Counted from the stretch's first letter, positions 41,172 through 50,175 are shown. The stretch: 64,000 bases of DNA from Nocardia sp. NBC_01327 (GCF_035958815.1 NZ_CP108383.1:6572001-6636000); one strand, 5' to 3'. Made by a program: numbers and translations. The notes: generated by a model not told the origin, from the letters alone.

Positions 41172-42038
41172 ATGACTGTCGCCCTGCCCGCGCTCACGCG
41201 ATTGCGCGGCGCCCGAATCACGGTGGTGCCGCGCGCATTTCCCGGTGGCTGGAACTGGCTCGGGGTGTCACTGATCGGGGTGGTGACGCTGGTCGCCGTC
41301 GCGGTGCCGATCCTCGCGCCCTACGATCCGCTGCTGCCGGTCGGCATGCCGCTGAGTGCGCCCGGCCAGCACGGGTTCCTGCTCGGCACCGACAATATCG
41401 GCCGCGATCTGCTCAGCCGGGTGCTCTACGGCATGCGGGCGAGCTGGTTCGCCGCACTCGCCGTGGTGGCCAGCGGACTGCTGGTGGGCGGCCTGGTCGG
41501 ACTGATCGCGGGCGCGGTCGGCGGCTGGGTCGACTCGCTGCTCATGCGCATCACCGATGCGTTCCTGGCACTGCCCGCACCGGTGCTCGCCATCGCGGTG
41601 GTCGCCGCCCTCGGCCCGGGCTTCACCCACACGCTGATCGCGGTGTCGATCGTCTGGTGGCCGTTCTACGCGCGGCTGGTCCGCGGCGATATCAGTGCGC
41701 TGGCCGCGCGCCCGCACGTCGAGGCGGCGAAACTCAGTGGGGTGGGGCCGATTCGGCTCGCCCTGCGGCATCTGCTGCCGGGCGCCGCGCCCGGTGCGCT
41801 GGTCGCCGCGAGCCTGGATCTGGGCACCCTCATCCTCACCCTGGCCTCGCTGTCGTTCCTGGGGCTCGGGCAGGCCGCGCCCGCACCGGAACTCGGTGCG
41901 GACGCCGCCCGCAATCTCAGCTACTTCCTGCAGCAGTGGTGGATTCCGGTCATGCCCGGTCTGGGCGTCGCGGTGCTGGCCCTGATCGGCACCGTCGCGG
42001 GCGACTGCCTGCGCAACCTGATGAAGAAGGAGGGGTAG
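41172..42038 (+). CDS. ABC importer permease (DppC/OppC type)
   Basis: A 288-residue permease with six membrane segments. Typical parts are the N-terminal VAVPILAPYDPLL segment, HGFLLGTDNIGRDLLSRVLYGMRAS, and the EAA loop EAAKLSGVGPIRLALRHLLPG, which docks on the ATPase. It starts 1 bp behind the ATPase stop and ends 1 bp before the next start. With the DppB-type permease it forms the membrane channel of an oligopeptide or similar importer. Confidence 0.9.
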   Translation: MTVALPALTRLRGARITVVPRAFPGGWNWLGVSLIGVVTLVAVAVPILAPYDPLLPVGMPLSAPGQHGFLLGTDNIGRDLLSRVLYGMRASWFAALAVVASGLLVGGLVGLIAGAVGGWVDSLLMRITDAFLALPAPVLAIAVVAALGPGFTHTLIAVSIVWWPFYARLVRGDISALAARPHVEAAKLSGVGPIRLALRHLLPGAAPGALVAASLDLGTLILTLASLSFLGLGQAAPAPELGADAARNLSYFLQQWWIPVMPGLGVAVLALIGTVAGDCLRNLMKKEG

Positions 42039-42039
42039 C

Positions 42040-43038
42040 GTGCGCACTTTCATTCTGTCCCGGATCGCCGCGATGGTGGCCATCCTCATCGCACTGACCG
42101 CCGTAATGTTTGTGCTGCAGCGCATTTCGCCGCTGGACCCGGTGCACGCCCAGCTGGGCGGCTCCGCGTCGCAGGGAGCCATCGCGGCGCGGCGGCACGA
42201 GCTCGGCCTGGATCGTCCGGTGCCCGTGCAGTTCTGGCACTATCTGACCTCGGCGGCACACGGCGATTTCGGCACCTCCTATCGCACCCGGCGCCCGGTC
42301 AGCACGGACCTGGTGAACTTCGTACCGGCGACGCTGGAGCTGGCGCTGTGCGCGCTGCTCATCGCGCTGGTGCTGGCGGTCCTGCTGGCATTCGCCACCA
42401 CATTGAACTGGCCCGGCTCGGGCCTGTTCCGCGCGGTGCTGTTCGTCGGCGCCTCGACACCGATGTTCCTGCTGGGCATTCTCGGCCTGATCGTCTTCTA
42501 CCAGCAGCTGGGCTGGGTGCCCGCGAACGGCCGGTCCTCGATCTCGGGCGCACCGACCGGCCCGACCGGACTGCTCACCGTCGACGGCCTGCTGGCCGGG
42601 CGCTTCGATGTGGTGGGTGATGCGATAAGCCATCTCATCCTGCCCGCCACCGTGATCGCCCTCGGCCCCGCGGTCGCGATCGGCCGGGTACTGCGATCCA
42701 GCCTGATCACCGATGTGGACAGCGATTACGCCCGCACCGCCAAGGCGAAGGGCCTCGGCCCCGCGCGCATCCTGCTCCGGCACGTACTGCGCAATTGTGT
42801 CGGCGCGGCGCTGTCCATGACGGGATTGCAAGTGGGACTGATGTTCTCGGGCGTTCTGGTGGTCGAGCAGGTCTTCGGCTGGCCCGGCATCGGGCAGTAC
42901 ATCGCCCAGAGCATTCCGGTCGCCGACTTCCCGGCCATCGCGGGTGTGACCCTGCTGCTCGGCGCCGTCTACGTCGTCATCAACACCATTGTCGACCTCC
43001 TGCAAGCCGCCGCCGATCCGCGCATCGTCGCCGTATGA
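42040..43038 (+). CDS. ABC importer permease (DppB/OppB type)
   Basis: A 332-residue permease with six membrane segments, beginning with the typical RTFILSRIAAMVAILIALTAVMFVLQRISPLDPV helix (first part shown in the protein start) and containing the EAA-like DSDYARTAKAKGLGPARILLRHVL loop. GTG 42040 has an AAGGAGGGG ribosome site. The gene order ATPase, C-type permease, B-type permease, binding protein is the reverse of the common B-C-D-F order. Partner of the preceding genes. Confidence 0.9.
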   Translation: MRTFILSRIAAMVAILIALTAVMFVLQRISPLDPVHAQLGGSASQGAIAARRHELGLDRPVPVQFWHYLTSAAHGDFGTSYRTRRPVSTDLVNFVPATLELALCALLIALVLAVLLAFATTLNWPGSGLFRAVLFVGASTPMFLLGILGLIVFYQQLGWVPANGRSSISGAPTGPTGLLTVDGLLAGRFDVVGDAISHLILPATVIALGPAVAIGRVLRSSLITDVDSDYARTAKAKGLGPARILLRHVLRNCVGAALSMTGLQVGLMFSGVLVVEQVFGWPGIGQYIAQSIPVADFPAIAGVTLLLGAVYVVINTIVDLLQAAADPRIVAV

Positions 43039-43103
43039 CACCGATCCCGGCTTCCCCTTCCCCAGCCCCTTCCTCAGTACCGTCTTCTCGAAGGAACCGC
43101 CCG

Positions 43104-44684
43104 ATGATCCATTCCGCCCGAAGGCTTTTCGCCGCCACCGCCGTCGCCTCCGCGGCACTGCTCGCCGTCACCGCGTGCGGGTCCGGTAATCAGACGCCCA
43201 ATTCCGCCCCCACCGACAAGGTGCTGCACCTGTCATTCCTGCAGGATCCGGGTCAGCCGCCGGACCCGGACGTGTACTACGCGGGGCAGGGCCTGCTGCT
43301 GACCACCAACCTGTACGAGGGCCTGCTGCAATACGCGCCGGGCACCGACAAGGCGCAGCTGCAACCGCTGCTGGCCACCGCGTGGACCGCCTCGCCGGAT
43401 AACAAGGTCTTCACCTTCACGCTGCGGCAGGGTGTGAAATTCCATGACGGCACCCCGTTCACCTCGGCGGCGATCAAGACGTCGTTCGATCGCCGGCTCG
43501 CGGTGAATCAGGGCCCGGCCTACATGGTGTCGGATATCGATTCGGTGACTACGCAGGGTGATTACGCCGCCACGATCACGCTCAAGGCCCCCAACGCGGT
43601 CTTCCTGGACTACCTCGCCTCGCCCTACGGGCCGCGCATGCTCAGCCCGACGGGTCTGGCCGCGAATGCCGGGAAGGACAATGATCAGGCGTATCTCACC
43701 ACGCACGATCTGGGCACCGGACCGTACACGCTGACCGACGCGCAGGTCGGATCCCATTACGGCCTGGCCTCTTTCGGCGACTACTGGGGCCCCAAGCCGT
43801 ACTTCACCACCGTGGATCTGCCGGTGATCACTGACACTTCGGCTCAGCAGCTGCAATTCAACAATGGTCAGCTGGCCGCGGTACTGCACGATTTGCCGTC
43901 GTCCGCGGTGTCGTCGTACATCGGCAATTCCAAGTTCGCGAATTACTCACTGCCCACGATGATGTCGAACTACTTCTACGTGAATCCGCACAAGGGGATG
44001 TTCACCAACCAGGCCGCACGCGTCGCGCTGACCCAGGCGATCGATGTCCAGCAGATCGTGCAGCAGACCTATTTCGGTCGCGGCAAGGCCGCCGATCAGG
44101 TCTTCCCGCCGAATATGATGGCCGCTGATTTCGCGAAACAGACTATCCCGCACGATACTTCGGCCCTGAAGAAGATCGTCGACGGCCTGCCCGCCGATCA
44201 GAAGACGGTCACCGTCGGATACGACTCCAGCAACCCCGACAACCAGCTCGTCGGCAATCTGATTCAGACCCAGCTGGCGACGGTCGGCATTACCGCGAAG
44301 GTGCAGGGCTACCCCACTTCTCAGATCTACGGCTGGCCCGGAACCGCCGCGGCCGACGCGCCCGAGATGCTGCTGCTGGCGGGCTGGCCGGATGCGCCCT
44401 CCCCGTACACCTGGGGCCACATCAACTTCGACCCCGACGGCGGCCTGAACTACCTCAACTGCTCCTCGCCCGATGTCACGTCCTCGCTGGCGAAGGGCCG
44501 GGAATCCGGTGCGTCGGATGTCTTCTCGACTGCGGCCGCCCAGGCCTCGGCGACCGGCTGCTGGCTCAATATCGCCGATGTGAACGACTTCATGGTCGCG
44601 CAGCCGTGGCTCAAGGGAGTCGCCGAGTCGCATGTCGTCTCCGAGCCGAACTCGCTGCGGATCGCCGGATTGTCGGTGGGCTGA
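43104..44684 (+). CDS. ABC importer solute-binding lipoprotein (family 5)
   Basis: A 526-residue extracytoplasmic binding protein. The signal ends in the lipobox AVTACG; the mature part is a family 5 (peptide/nickel/opine) solute-binding protein with LTTNLYEGLLQYAPGTD, FTLRQGVKFHDGTPFTSAAIKTSFDR and DLGTGPYTLTD. ATG 43104 follows an AAGGAA site. Family 5 proteins bind peptides but also sulfonates, opines and other compounds, so the cargo cannot be named. The downstream lactonase- and oxygenase-like genes suggest a small molecule that is metabolised after uptake. Confidence 0.9.
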   Translation: MIHSARRLFAATAVASAALLAVTACGSGNQTPNSAPTDKVLHLSFLQDPGQPPDPDVYYAGQGLLLTTNLYEGLLQYAPGTDKAQLQPLLATAWTASPDNKVFTFTLRQGVKFHDGTPFTSAAIKTSFDRRLAVNQGPAYMVSDIDSVTTQGDYAATITLKAPNAVFLDYLASPYGPRMLSPTGLAANAGKDNDQAYLTTHDLGTGPYTLTDAQVGSHYGLASFGDYWGPKPYFTTVDLPVITDTSAQQLQFNNGQLAAVLHDLPSSAVSSYIGNSKFANYSLPTMMSNYFYVNPHKGMFTNQAARVALTQAIDVQQIVQQTYFGRGKAADQVFPPNMMAADFAKQTIPHDTSALKKIVDGLPADQKTVTVGYDSSNPDNQLVGNLIQTQLATVGITAKVQGYPTSQIYGWPGTAAADAPEMLLLAGWPDAPSPYTWGHINFDPDGGLNYLNCSSPDVTSSLAKGRESGASDVFSTAAAQASATGCWLNIADVNDFMVAQPWLKGVAESHVVSEPNSLRIAGLSVG

Positions 44685-44687
44685 ACC

Positions 44688-45500
44688 ATGACCGGATTGG
44701 TACGCCGCATCGTCCTGCTGACCCTCGGATGGGAGGACCTCCCCAAATCCATTTCGGTGCACGGCGCTCCGGCCCACGAGCGCCTGCGTGAACCCACACC
44801 GGGCGTGCTGCTGCAGACCGACGGCGGCTGGGTGCTGCTCGACACCGGATTCAATACGGCCCTGATCCGCGATCCGGCGCTGTACCGCCGGTTCTACCCG
44901 AGCGTGGAATACATTCCGGTGCTGCCCGGCCCGGGTGAGCCGATCGAGGAATCGCTGCACGACATAGGAATCGACATCGACGACATTCACGCCGTCGCCG
45001 TCAGCCATCTGCACCACGACCATGCCGGCGGCCTGAAGCTGTTCGCGGGCAAGGTGCCGGTGCACGCGCAGCGCATCGAGCTGGAGTACGGGCTGTCGAA
45101 TCATCCTGAGCCGGAACATCATGCGATGGCACGGGTGGACTTCGACGATCCGCGCATCGAATGGCAGCTCGCCGACGGTGAGGCCGAGATCGCGCCGGGC
45201 ATCACGGCGGTCCCGACCTACGGCCATACGCCCGGGCACCAGAGTTTTGTGGTGGAGCTCGATCCCTCGGTGGGTGGCGGTGGCTTCGTATTCGCGTTCG
45301 ACGCAGCCGATCTCACCGAGAATATCGAGCACGAGCTGGCCATCGGCGGTTATGTCGGGGTCAGCCACGAGGACACCATCGAGCCGATCCGCCGGCTCAA
45401 GAAGCTGGCCGCCGACAAGGGCTATCCGCTCATTCCCGGTCACGATCCGCACGCCTGGCCGGAGTGGACGCATCACTTCCACGAGCGGTTCCCCGGATGA
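44688..45500 (+). CDS. metallo-beta-lactamase-fold hydrolase, N-acyl homoserine lactonase-like
   Basis: A 270-residue metal-dependent hydrolase. Zinc-binding motif SHLHHDHAGG (HxHxDH), then His in YGHTPGHQS, Asp in AFDAAD and His in PGHDPHAW complete a two-metal site. The start region LLLDTGFNTALIRD-like sequence (VLLDTGFNTAL) and length fit AiiA/AttM-type lactonases. It starts 3 bp behind the binding-protein gene and its stop overlaps the next start. It probably opens a lactone or similar ring of the imported compound; quorum-signal degradation is one possibility. Confidence 0.85.
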   Translation: MTGLVRRIVLLTLGWEDLPKSISVHGAPAHERLREPTPGVLLQTDGGWVLLDTGFNTALIRDPALYRRFYPSVEYIPVLPGPGEPIEESLHDIGIDIDDIHAVAVSHLHHDHAGGLKLFAGKVPVHAQRIELEYGLSNHPEPEHHAMARVDFDDPRIEWQLADGEAEIAPGITAVPTYGHTPGHQSFVVELDPSVGGGGFVFAFDAADLTENIEHELAIGGYVGVSHEDTIEPIRRLKKLAADKGYPLIPGHDPHAWPEWTHHFHERFPG

Positions 45501-46216
45501 CGGCGCAGGAGGCGGGCACGCCGGTGCGCATGGCGGAGTGCGCGGGACTGTGGCAGCGCACCCTGCTGGTCGACACCGACGGTTCGCAGGACCTGACCAC
45601 GGATGTGCGCTGGCTGCAGGGCCTGACCCGCTTCGTCGACTTACGCAGGCCGACACCGAGACCGGATTTCAGCGGGGTGCGCTGCGCTTCGGAACTGACC
45701 GATCAGCAGCGCGGCTGGCTGCGTATGCAGGACGGCTTCGCCGGTGAGCTCACGCAGTACGACGACGTCTTCCATTGGCAGCGGCACATCGAACTCCAGC
45801 CGCCCGGACCGCATCCCGACGAAGGGCGGATGAGTTACGCCGCCGGGATCCTGGTCGAAATCGGTGTGCACGCCGACTATTTCGAGCACTGGACCCGCGA
45901 TGCACCGGCCCGGGACTGCTGGGCCATGGATCTGGAATCACCCGCCGGAGATCGTGCGCTGCTGCTGCGGGTCGATGACCACTTCGGCTGGGCCCGGCGT
46001 GATTCCGCAGGCGCCGTGGAACTTTCACTCGGCTCGGTATCCGCCGGCTGGATCATCGGCGATTCCGCGCTGCCGTACCGGGAGCAGCAGGCACTCGCGC
46101 CGCGTTGGGCCGACGGTGATCGAAACACTCTGCACACCACTGATATCGACGCATACGGCGCTCCACTGACGTGGGAGTGGCTGGTTCGCTATACGGAAGG
46201 AAGCGTGACGCTATGA
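45497..46216 (+). CDS. conserved protein of unknown function, possibly HRI1/lipocalin-like
   Basis: A 239-residue soluble protein without signal peptide or membrane segment. Trp- and Tyr-rich strands such as LWQRTLLVDTDGSQDLTTDV and FHWQRHIELQPPG suggest a beta-barrel of the kind predicted for HRI1-like proteins, but I am not sure of this. Its ATG overlaps the stop of the lactonase-like gene by 4 nt, and its stop overlaps the start of the oxygenase gene by 4 nt. Such strict coupling implies a role in the same pathway, perhaps binding the substrate. Confidence 0.6.
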   Translation: MTAQEAGTPVRMAECAGLWQRTLLVDTDGSQDLTTDVRWLQGLTRFVDLRRPTPRPDFSGVRCASELTDQQRGWLRMQDGFAGELTQYDDVFHWQRHIELQPPGPHPDEGRMSYAAGILVEIGVHADYFEHWTRDAPARDCWAMDLESPAGDRALLLRVDDHFGWARRDSAGAVELSLGSVSAGWIIGDSALPYREQQALAPRWADGDRNTLHTTDIDAYGAPLTWEWLVRYTEGSVTL

Positions 46217-47247
46217 ATAAGGCCACCTCGTTCACTTCGGTCCCGGTGATCGACGTCAGCGGGCTGCGATCCGACCATGCGGCGGACCGGTTGGCGGTCG
46301 CCAATGACATCGGCAAGGCCGCACGCGAAGTCGGGTTCTTCTACATCAGCGGGACCGGGGTCGATCCCGCACTCTTCGACGGACTGCTGGACGCCACCGA
46401 ATCCTTCTTCGCCCTGCCGCTGCAGGAGAAGATGCGCTCGTATATCGGGCTGTCCCAATGCCATCGCGGCTATGTGCCCACCGGCGAAGAGGGGTCCGAC
46501 GAAGGCGTCCCGGACCTGAAGGAGGCCTTCGACACCGCACTCGATCTGCCCGCCGACGATCCCGATCACCTCGCCGGCAATCCCATGCTCGGCCCCAATG
46601 TCTGGCCTGCGCTCCCGGGTTTCGCCGAGACCGTCACCGCCTACTACCAGGCCGTACTGAATATCGGCAGGCAGCTGCTGTGGGCCTTCGCCGTCACGCT
46701 CGGGGAAGACCCGGACACCTTCCTGCGCTACGCCACCAAGACCCCGAGCCAGCTCCGGCTCATCCACTACCCCTACAACCCCGCCAATGAAGACGCCATC
46801 GGCATCGGCGCGCACAGCGATTTCGAATGCTTCACCCTGCTCAAGCCGACCGCCCCGGGCCTGGAGGTCCTCAATGGCGCGGGCGATTGGATCGATGTGC
46901 CGCCGATTCCGGACACCTTCGTCATCAATATCGGCGACATGCTCGAGCTGTGGACCAATGGCGAATTCGTCGCCACCACCCACCGCGTCCGCAAGGTGAA
47001 GGAGGAGCGCTACTCCTTCCCCCTGTTCTTCAATGTCGACTACGACACCGTCGTGCAGCCCCTCCCGCAATTCACCTCCCCCGACCGCCCGCAACGCGAG
47101 CCCCTCCGCGCCGGCGAGCACCTCTTCGCCCAAACCGCCCAGATCTTCCGCTACCTCAGAACCCGCCTGGAAAGCGGCGACCTCGCACTACCCGACGGTT
47201 CCCTCCCGGTCGGCTCCTTCGGCCAGGAGGCCCGCCAACGCGCCTGA
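46213..47247 (+). CDS. isopenicillin-N-synthase-like Fe(II) oxygenase
   Basis: A 344-residue non-heme iron oxygenase. N-terminal DIOX_N region (VPVIDVSGLR, AAREVGFFYISGTGV), then the iron ligands His and Asp in GAHSDFECFTLL, the distal His in TTHRVRK, and the 2-oxoglutarate-binding Arg-x-Ser in ERYSFPLFFNVD. The RYS motif and length fit the 2-oxoglutarate-dependent branch of this family. It is the last gene of the importer operon, joined by an ATGA overlap. It probably hydroxylates or cleaves the imported compound; it need not have anything to do with beta-lactams. Confidence 0.85.
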   Translation: MNKATSFTSVPVIDVSGLRSDHAADRLAVANDIGKAAREVGFFYISGTGVDPALFDGLLDATESFFALPLQEKMRSYIGLSQCHRGYVPTGEEGSDEGVPDLKEAFDTALDLPADDPDHLAGNPMLGPNVWPALPGFAETVTAYYQAVLNIGRQLLWAFAVTLGEDPDTFLRYATKTPSQLRLIHYPYNPANEDAIGIGAHSDFECFTLLKPTAPGLEVLNGAGDWIDVPPIPDTFVINIGDMLELWTNGEFVATTHRVRKVKEERYSFPLFFNVDYDTVVQPLPQFTSPDRPQREPLRAGEHLFAQTAQIFRYLRTRLESGDLALPDGSLPVGSFGQEARQRA

Positions 47248-47298
47248 CCGCGAGCCGAATCGACCGTTCACCGACCAGGTCGGCGGATAGTGAGCTAG

Positions 47299-47336
47299 CT
47301 TAAGTACGGAATCGTAGTTACGGTTCCGTACTTAAG
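47299..47336. promoter_or_regulatory. palindrome with 13-bp arms before an FAD monooxygenase/TetR operon
   Basis: CTTAAGTACGGAA and TTCCGTACTTAAG are exact reverse complements around 12 nt (47312-47323). The centre itself repeats ACGG half-sites. It lies 30 bp before the monooxygenase start and is the likely operator of the TetR protein encoded downstream. Confidence 0.8.
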
Positions 47337-47366
47337 TGCGTCAGTAGCTCGACATGGAGGTCGCCA

Positions 47367-48581
47367 ATGTCTGATGGAATCGTGGACGCCGAGCCGTGCG
47401 TAGTCGTCGGAGCGGGGCCGGTGGGTCTGGTGGCCGCGCTGGCACTGGCCCGCAAGGGAATTCGGGTTCTGGTCCTCGAAGCCGAACCGGAGGACCGGAT
47501 CCGGCCCGGCAGCCGGGCGATCGCGCTGATGTTCCCGACACTGCGGCGACTCGACCAGGTGCTGCCGGGGCTCGGCCGGCAGATTTCCGCCGCCGGGGTC
47601 GCGCCGACCGGTTACGACGCGTTCTACGGCGGCCGCCGAATCTTCAGCCAGCACAACAAGAATCTGACCCGGCTCGCCGCCAGCCTGCCGCAGCGCACCA
47701 CCGAGCGGCTCATCTTCGCCGAATGTGTCTCGCACGGAGTCGAATTCCGCTGGGATGCGGCGGTCGCGGGCGTCGACAGCGACCCGGACGGCGTCACGCT
47801 CACGCTGGCCTCGGGCGATCGGATCCATGCGCCCTATGTGATCGGCGCGGACGGCGCACGATCGGTGGTACGCAAGGCAATCGGGGTGCGGATGGACGGG
47901 GTCACCGACGAGACGCCATTCATCATTGTCGATGTGGACGAGCATCCGGACGGCTCGACACCGATGGCCGGTTACTTCCATTACGAGAGCCCCGAGTTGG
48001 GCGGCCGCAATGTCATGCATATGCCGTTCGCGACCGGAATGCGGATCGATCTGCAGTGCCTGCCCACCGACGACGTGGAGTACCTCGCCAGCCCCGATGG
48101 TGTGCGCGAATGGGTTTCGAAGGTGGTGGACCCCTGGTACGGGCAGCACGTGCAGTGGATTTCCACCTACCGCTTCCATCAGGTCGTCGCCGATTCGTAC
48201 ACCGACGCGCACCGCAGGGTCCTGCTGGTCGGTGAGGCCGCGCACTTGTTCGCGCCGTGGGGTGGGCGCGGCCTCAACTCCGGTGTGTTCGATGCCGCCG
48301 ACGCCGCCGACGCCATCGCGACGGCCATGTCCACCGGCGATCCTGCGCGCCGCCGCGAATTGATCGACCGTTGCGCCGAAGACGGGCGGAACTGGGGTCT
48401 GCACAATCGGGACATCTCCTCGAAGGCGCTGCGGGTCATGCGCGGCACGGACCTGGTGACCAAGGTGAAGCGAGAAGTGGCATCTCGGCTCGCGCCGAGG
48501 GTCTGGCCCGCCGGCGCCTGGCTCGCCAATGGCCCCCTCCAGATCCCGGTGCCGCGCCCGGGTGCTCGGGCCTACTACTGA
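47367..48581 (+). CDS. FAD-dependent aromatic monooxygenase (PHBH fold)
   Basis: A 404-residue flavoprotein. FAD-binding GAGPVGLVAALALARKG near the start, then the DG motif VIGADGARSVVRKA, and GEAAHLFAPWGGRGLNSG (GEAAH in place of the more common GDAAH). This set defines class A aromatic hydroxylases that use NAD(P)H and oxygen on phenols, polyketides or quinones. ATG 47367 has a GGAGG site. It is followed by a TetR gene on the same strand, and a large palindrome precedes it, so it is probably induced by an aromatic ligand. Confidence 0.88.
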   Translation: MSDGIVDAEPCVVVGAGPVGLVAALALARKGIRVLVLEAEPEDRIRPGSRAIALMFPTLRRLDQVLPGLGRQISAAGVAPTGYDAFYGGRRIFSQHNKNLTRLAASLPQRTTERLIFAECVSHGVEFRWDAAVAGVDSDPDGVTLTLASGDRIHAPYVIGADGARSVVRKAIGVRMDGVTDETPFIIVDVDEHPDGSTPMAGYFHYESPELGGRNVMHMPFATGMRIDLQCLPTDDVEYLASPDGVREWVSKVVDPWYGQHVQWISTYRFHQVVADSYTDAHRRVLLVGEAAHLFAPWGGRGLNSGVFDAADAADAIATAMSTGDPARRRELIDRCAEDGRNWGLHNRDISSKALRVMRGTDLVTKVKREVASRLAPRVWPAGAWLANGPLQIPVPRPGARAYY

Positions 48582-48583
48582 CC

Positions 48584-49234
48584 ATGACTACCGTGGGTGC
48601 GGTGAGCTCACCTGCCAAGCGCCCCCGCCAGCCGCGGATGCTGCTCGAAGTGCGCCGCGAGCAAGTCTTGGATGCGGCGCTCCGACTGCTCAACCGGAAC
48701 GGGTACGGCGCACTCACCATGGAGGCCGTCGCCAAAGAGGTCGATCTCGCCAAACCCCGTGTCTACGCGGCATATCCGGGTCTGGAGCCGATGCTCGTCG
48801 CGCTGCTCGAACGTGAGGAGCAGCGCGCACTGATGACGCTCGCCGACGCCATGCCGGTGTTCGAGGACACCGGCAACTTCGACGACATCCTGCTGGATGC
48901 GATGACCAACCTGCTGCGGGCCGTCGCCGCGAATCCCGAATCGTGGCGCCTGCTCTTCCTGCCCGCCGATGACGCCCCCGCCCCGGTCCGCACCCGCTTC
49001 GACACCGGACGGCGGTTCGCCCTCGAACAGCTCACCGCGCTCCTGGAGTGGGGCCGCGATCGCCGCCCGGGTCTCGCCGAACTGGACCTCGAACTGACCG
49101 CGATCTCACTGCTGGCCATCGGCGAGCAGGCCGGGCGCCTGGTGCTCTCGCAGCCGGATCGATTCACCCCGGAACGCTATCGGGCCTTCGCCCGCGGCCT
49201 GCTCGGTACGATGTCGGCGCCTTCCGGCTCCTGA
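48584..49234 (+). CDS. TetR-family regulator
   Basis: A 216-residue TetR protein. Helix-turn-helix near residues 24-70 (LTMEAVAKEVDLAKPRVYAAY), then a ligand domain. The ATG at 48584 is 2 bp behind the monooxygenase stop, so both genes form one operon, an autoregulated repressor layout. The likely binding site is the 13-bp-arm palindrome at 47299-47336. Ligand unknown. Confidence 0.88.
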   Translation: MTTVGAVSSPAKRPRQPRMLLEVRREQVLDAALRLLNRNGYGALTMEAVAKEVDLAKPRVYAAYPGLEPMLVALLEREEQRALMTLADAMPVFEDTGNFDDILLDAMTNLLRAVAANPESWRLLFLPADDAPAPVRTRFDTGRRFALEQLTALLEWGRDRRPGLAELDLELTAISLLAIGEQAGRLVLSQPDRFTPERYRAFARGLLGTMSAPSGS

Positions 49235-49311
49235 GCGGACGGCCGTTGTAAGCGGATTGGAATGGCGGACTGCGATGATATGGGTCTTGTTGCCGAGCAA
49301 GGAATATGCCG

Positions 49312-49830
49312 ATGACGAATACCCGTACCACCGCCGAGCAGATCGCGATTCGCTGCGTGCGGATGATGGGCGACGGCGCTCGCGAGGAATTCGAAGCCCT
49401 GGTGCACCCCGAGGGGTTCAATCGCGAGTCCGCCGCCGAACCGCCGCCCGCTCGCGGCGCCGGGCCGGAGGCGTTCTTCGCCAGCGCACAGTGGCTGCGC
49501 GCCGCGTATACCGACATGAGCTGGGAGATCCATGAGGTGGTCTCCGACGGCGATCTCGTTGTCCTGCACACCACGATGCACGGCAAACACGTCGGCACCT
49601 TCGTGATCTACGATGCGGACGGCCGGCCCGCACAGGCATTCCCGTCGACCGGAAAATCCTTCGCCGCCACCCAGACCCACTGGTGCCGGATCAGCGACGG
49701 CCGGTTGATCGAACACTGGGCGAACCGCGACGATCTCGGTCAGGCCACCCAGCTCGGCTGGGCCCCACCCTCTCCGGCCTACCTGCTGCGCATGCAGGTC
49801 GCCACCCGCCGCGCACGCCGCGAGAGCTGA
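49312..49830 (+). CDS. SnoaL-like ester cyclase / NTF2-fold protein
   Basis: About 172 residues with the NTF2-like pattern of SnoaL-type proteins: ALVHPEGFNRES, WEIHEVVSDGDLVVLHTTMHGKHVG, and HWCRISDGRLIEHWANRDDLG at the end. Related proteins cyclise polyketides, but most small SnoaL-like proteins have no known function. ATG 49312 is 8 nt behind AAGGA; ATG 49306 is also possible. No polyketide synthase is nearby, so a general or detoxification role is as likely. Confidence 0.8.
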   Translation: MTNTRTTAEQIAIRCVRMMGDGAREEFEALVHPEGFNRESAAEPPPARGAGPEAFFASAQWLRAAYTDMSWEIHEVVSDGDLVVLHTTMHGKHVGTFVIYDADGRPAQAFPSTGKSFAATQTHWCRISDGRLIEHWANRDDLGQATQLGWAPPSPAYLLRMQVATRRARRES

Positions 49831-49932
49831 CCATCCGCGACCGCGACCGGGTCGCCTGCCCAGGGAGCGACCGAGCCCCGACAACTCGGACGAATCGACG
49901 AGTCACAATCCCCGTCGACTATCGTGACCTGC

Positions 49933-50091
49933 GTGCTTACCTGCCGGGTGCTCGGACCGATCGAAGTCGAGGTCGGTGGAATCAGGGCCGATCTCGGCGG
50001 ACCTGTGCCGCGGCGGCTGCTGGCCGCACTGTCCGCCGCGGAACCGCGCTCGGGCTGCTCGACGACCACGATGCCGACCATGATCTGCTGA
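49933..50091 (+). pseudogene. remnant of a SARP/AfsR-type regulator
   Basis: From GTG 49933 a frame of 52 codons begins RVLGPIEVEVGGIRADLGG and RRLLAALSAAE, which is the N-terminal DNA-binding start of SARP (BTAD-containing) antibiotic regulators, then goes out of frame and stops at 50091. A second coding-like stretch in another frame (LLDDHDADHDLLILEAHLRR) follows to about 50160. No effector domain remains. So the 345-bp gap 49831-50175 holds only decayed coding DNA and a few short repeats. Confidence 0.6.
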
Positions 50092-50175
50092 TCTTGGAGG
50101 CGCATCTGCGCCGCTGTAATGCACTGGCGGACTTGCACTTACCGGAGCGCTTGCGCCGGGCGCCCGATAGCCGGG

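Noticed and set aside
43947..45656. 569-codon minus-strand frame opposite the binding protein and lactonase genes
   Set aside because: It crosses gene borders and has no domain; the opposite strand carries clear families in an operon.
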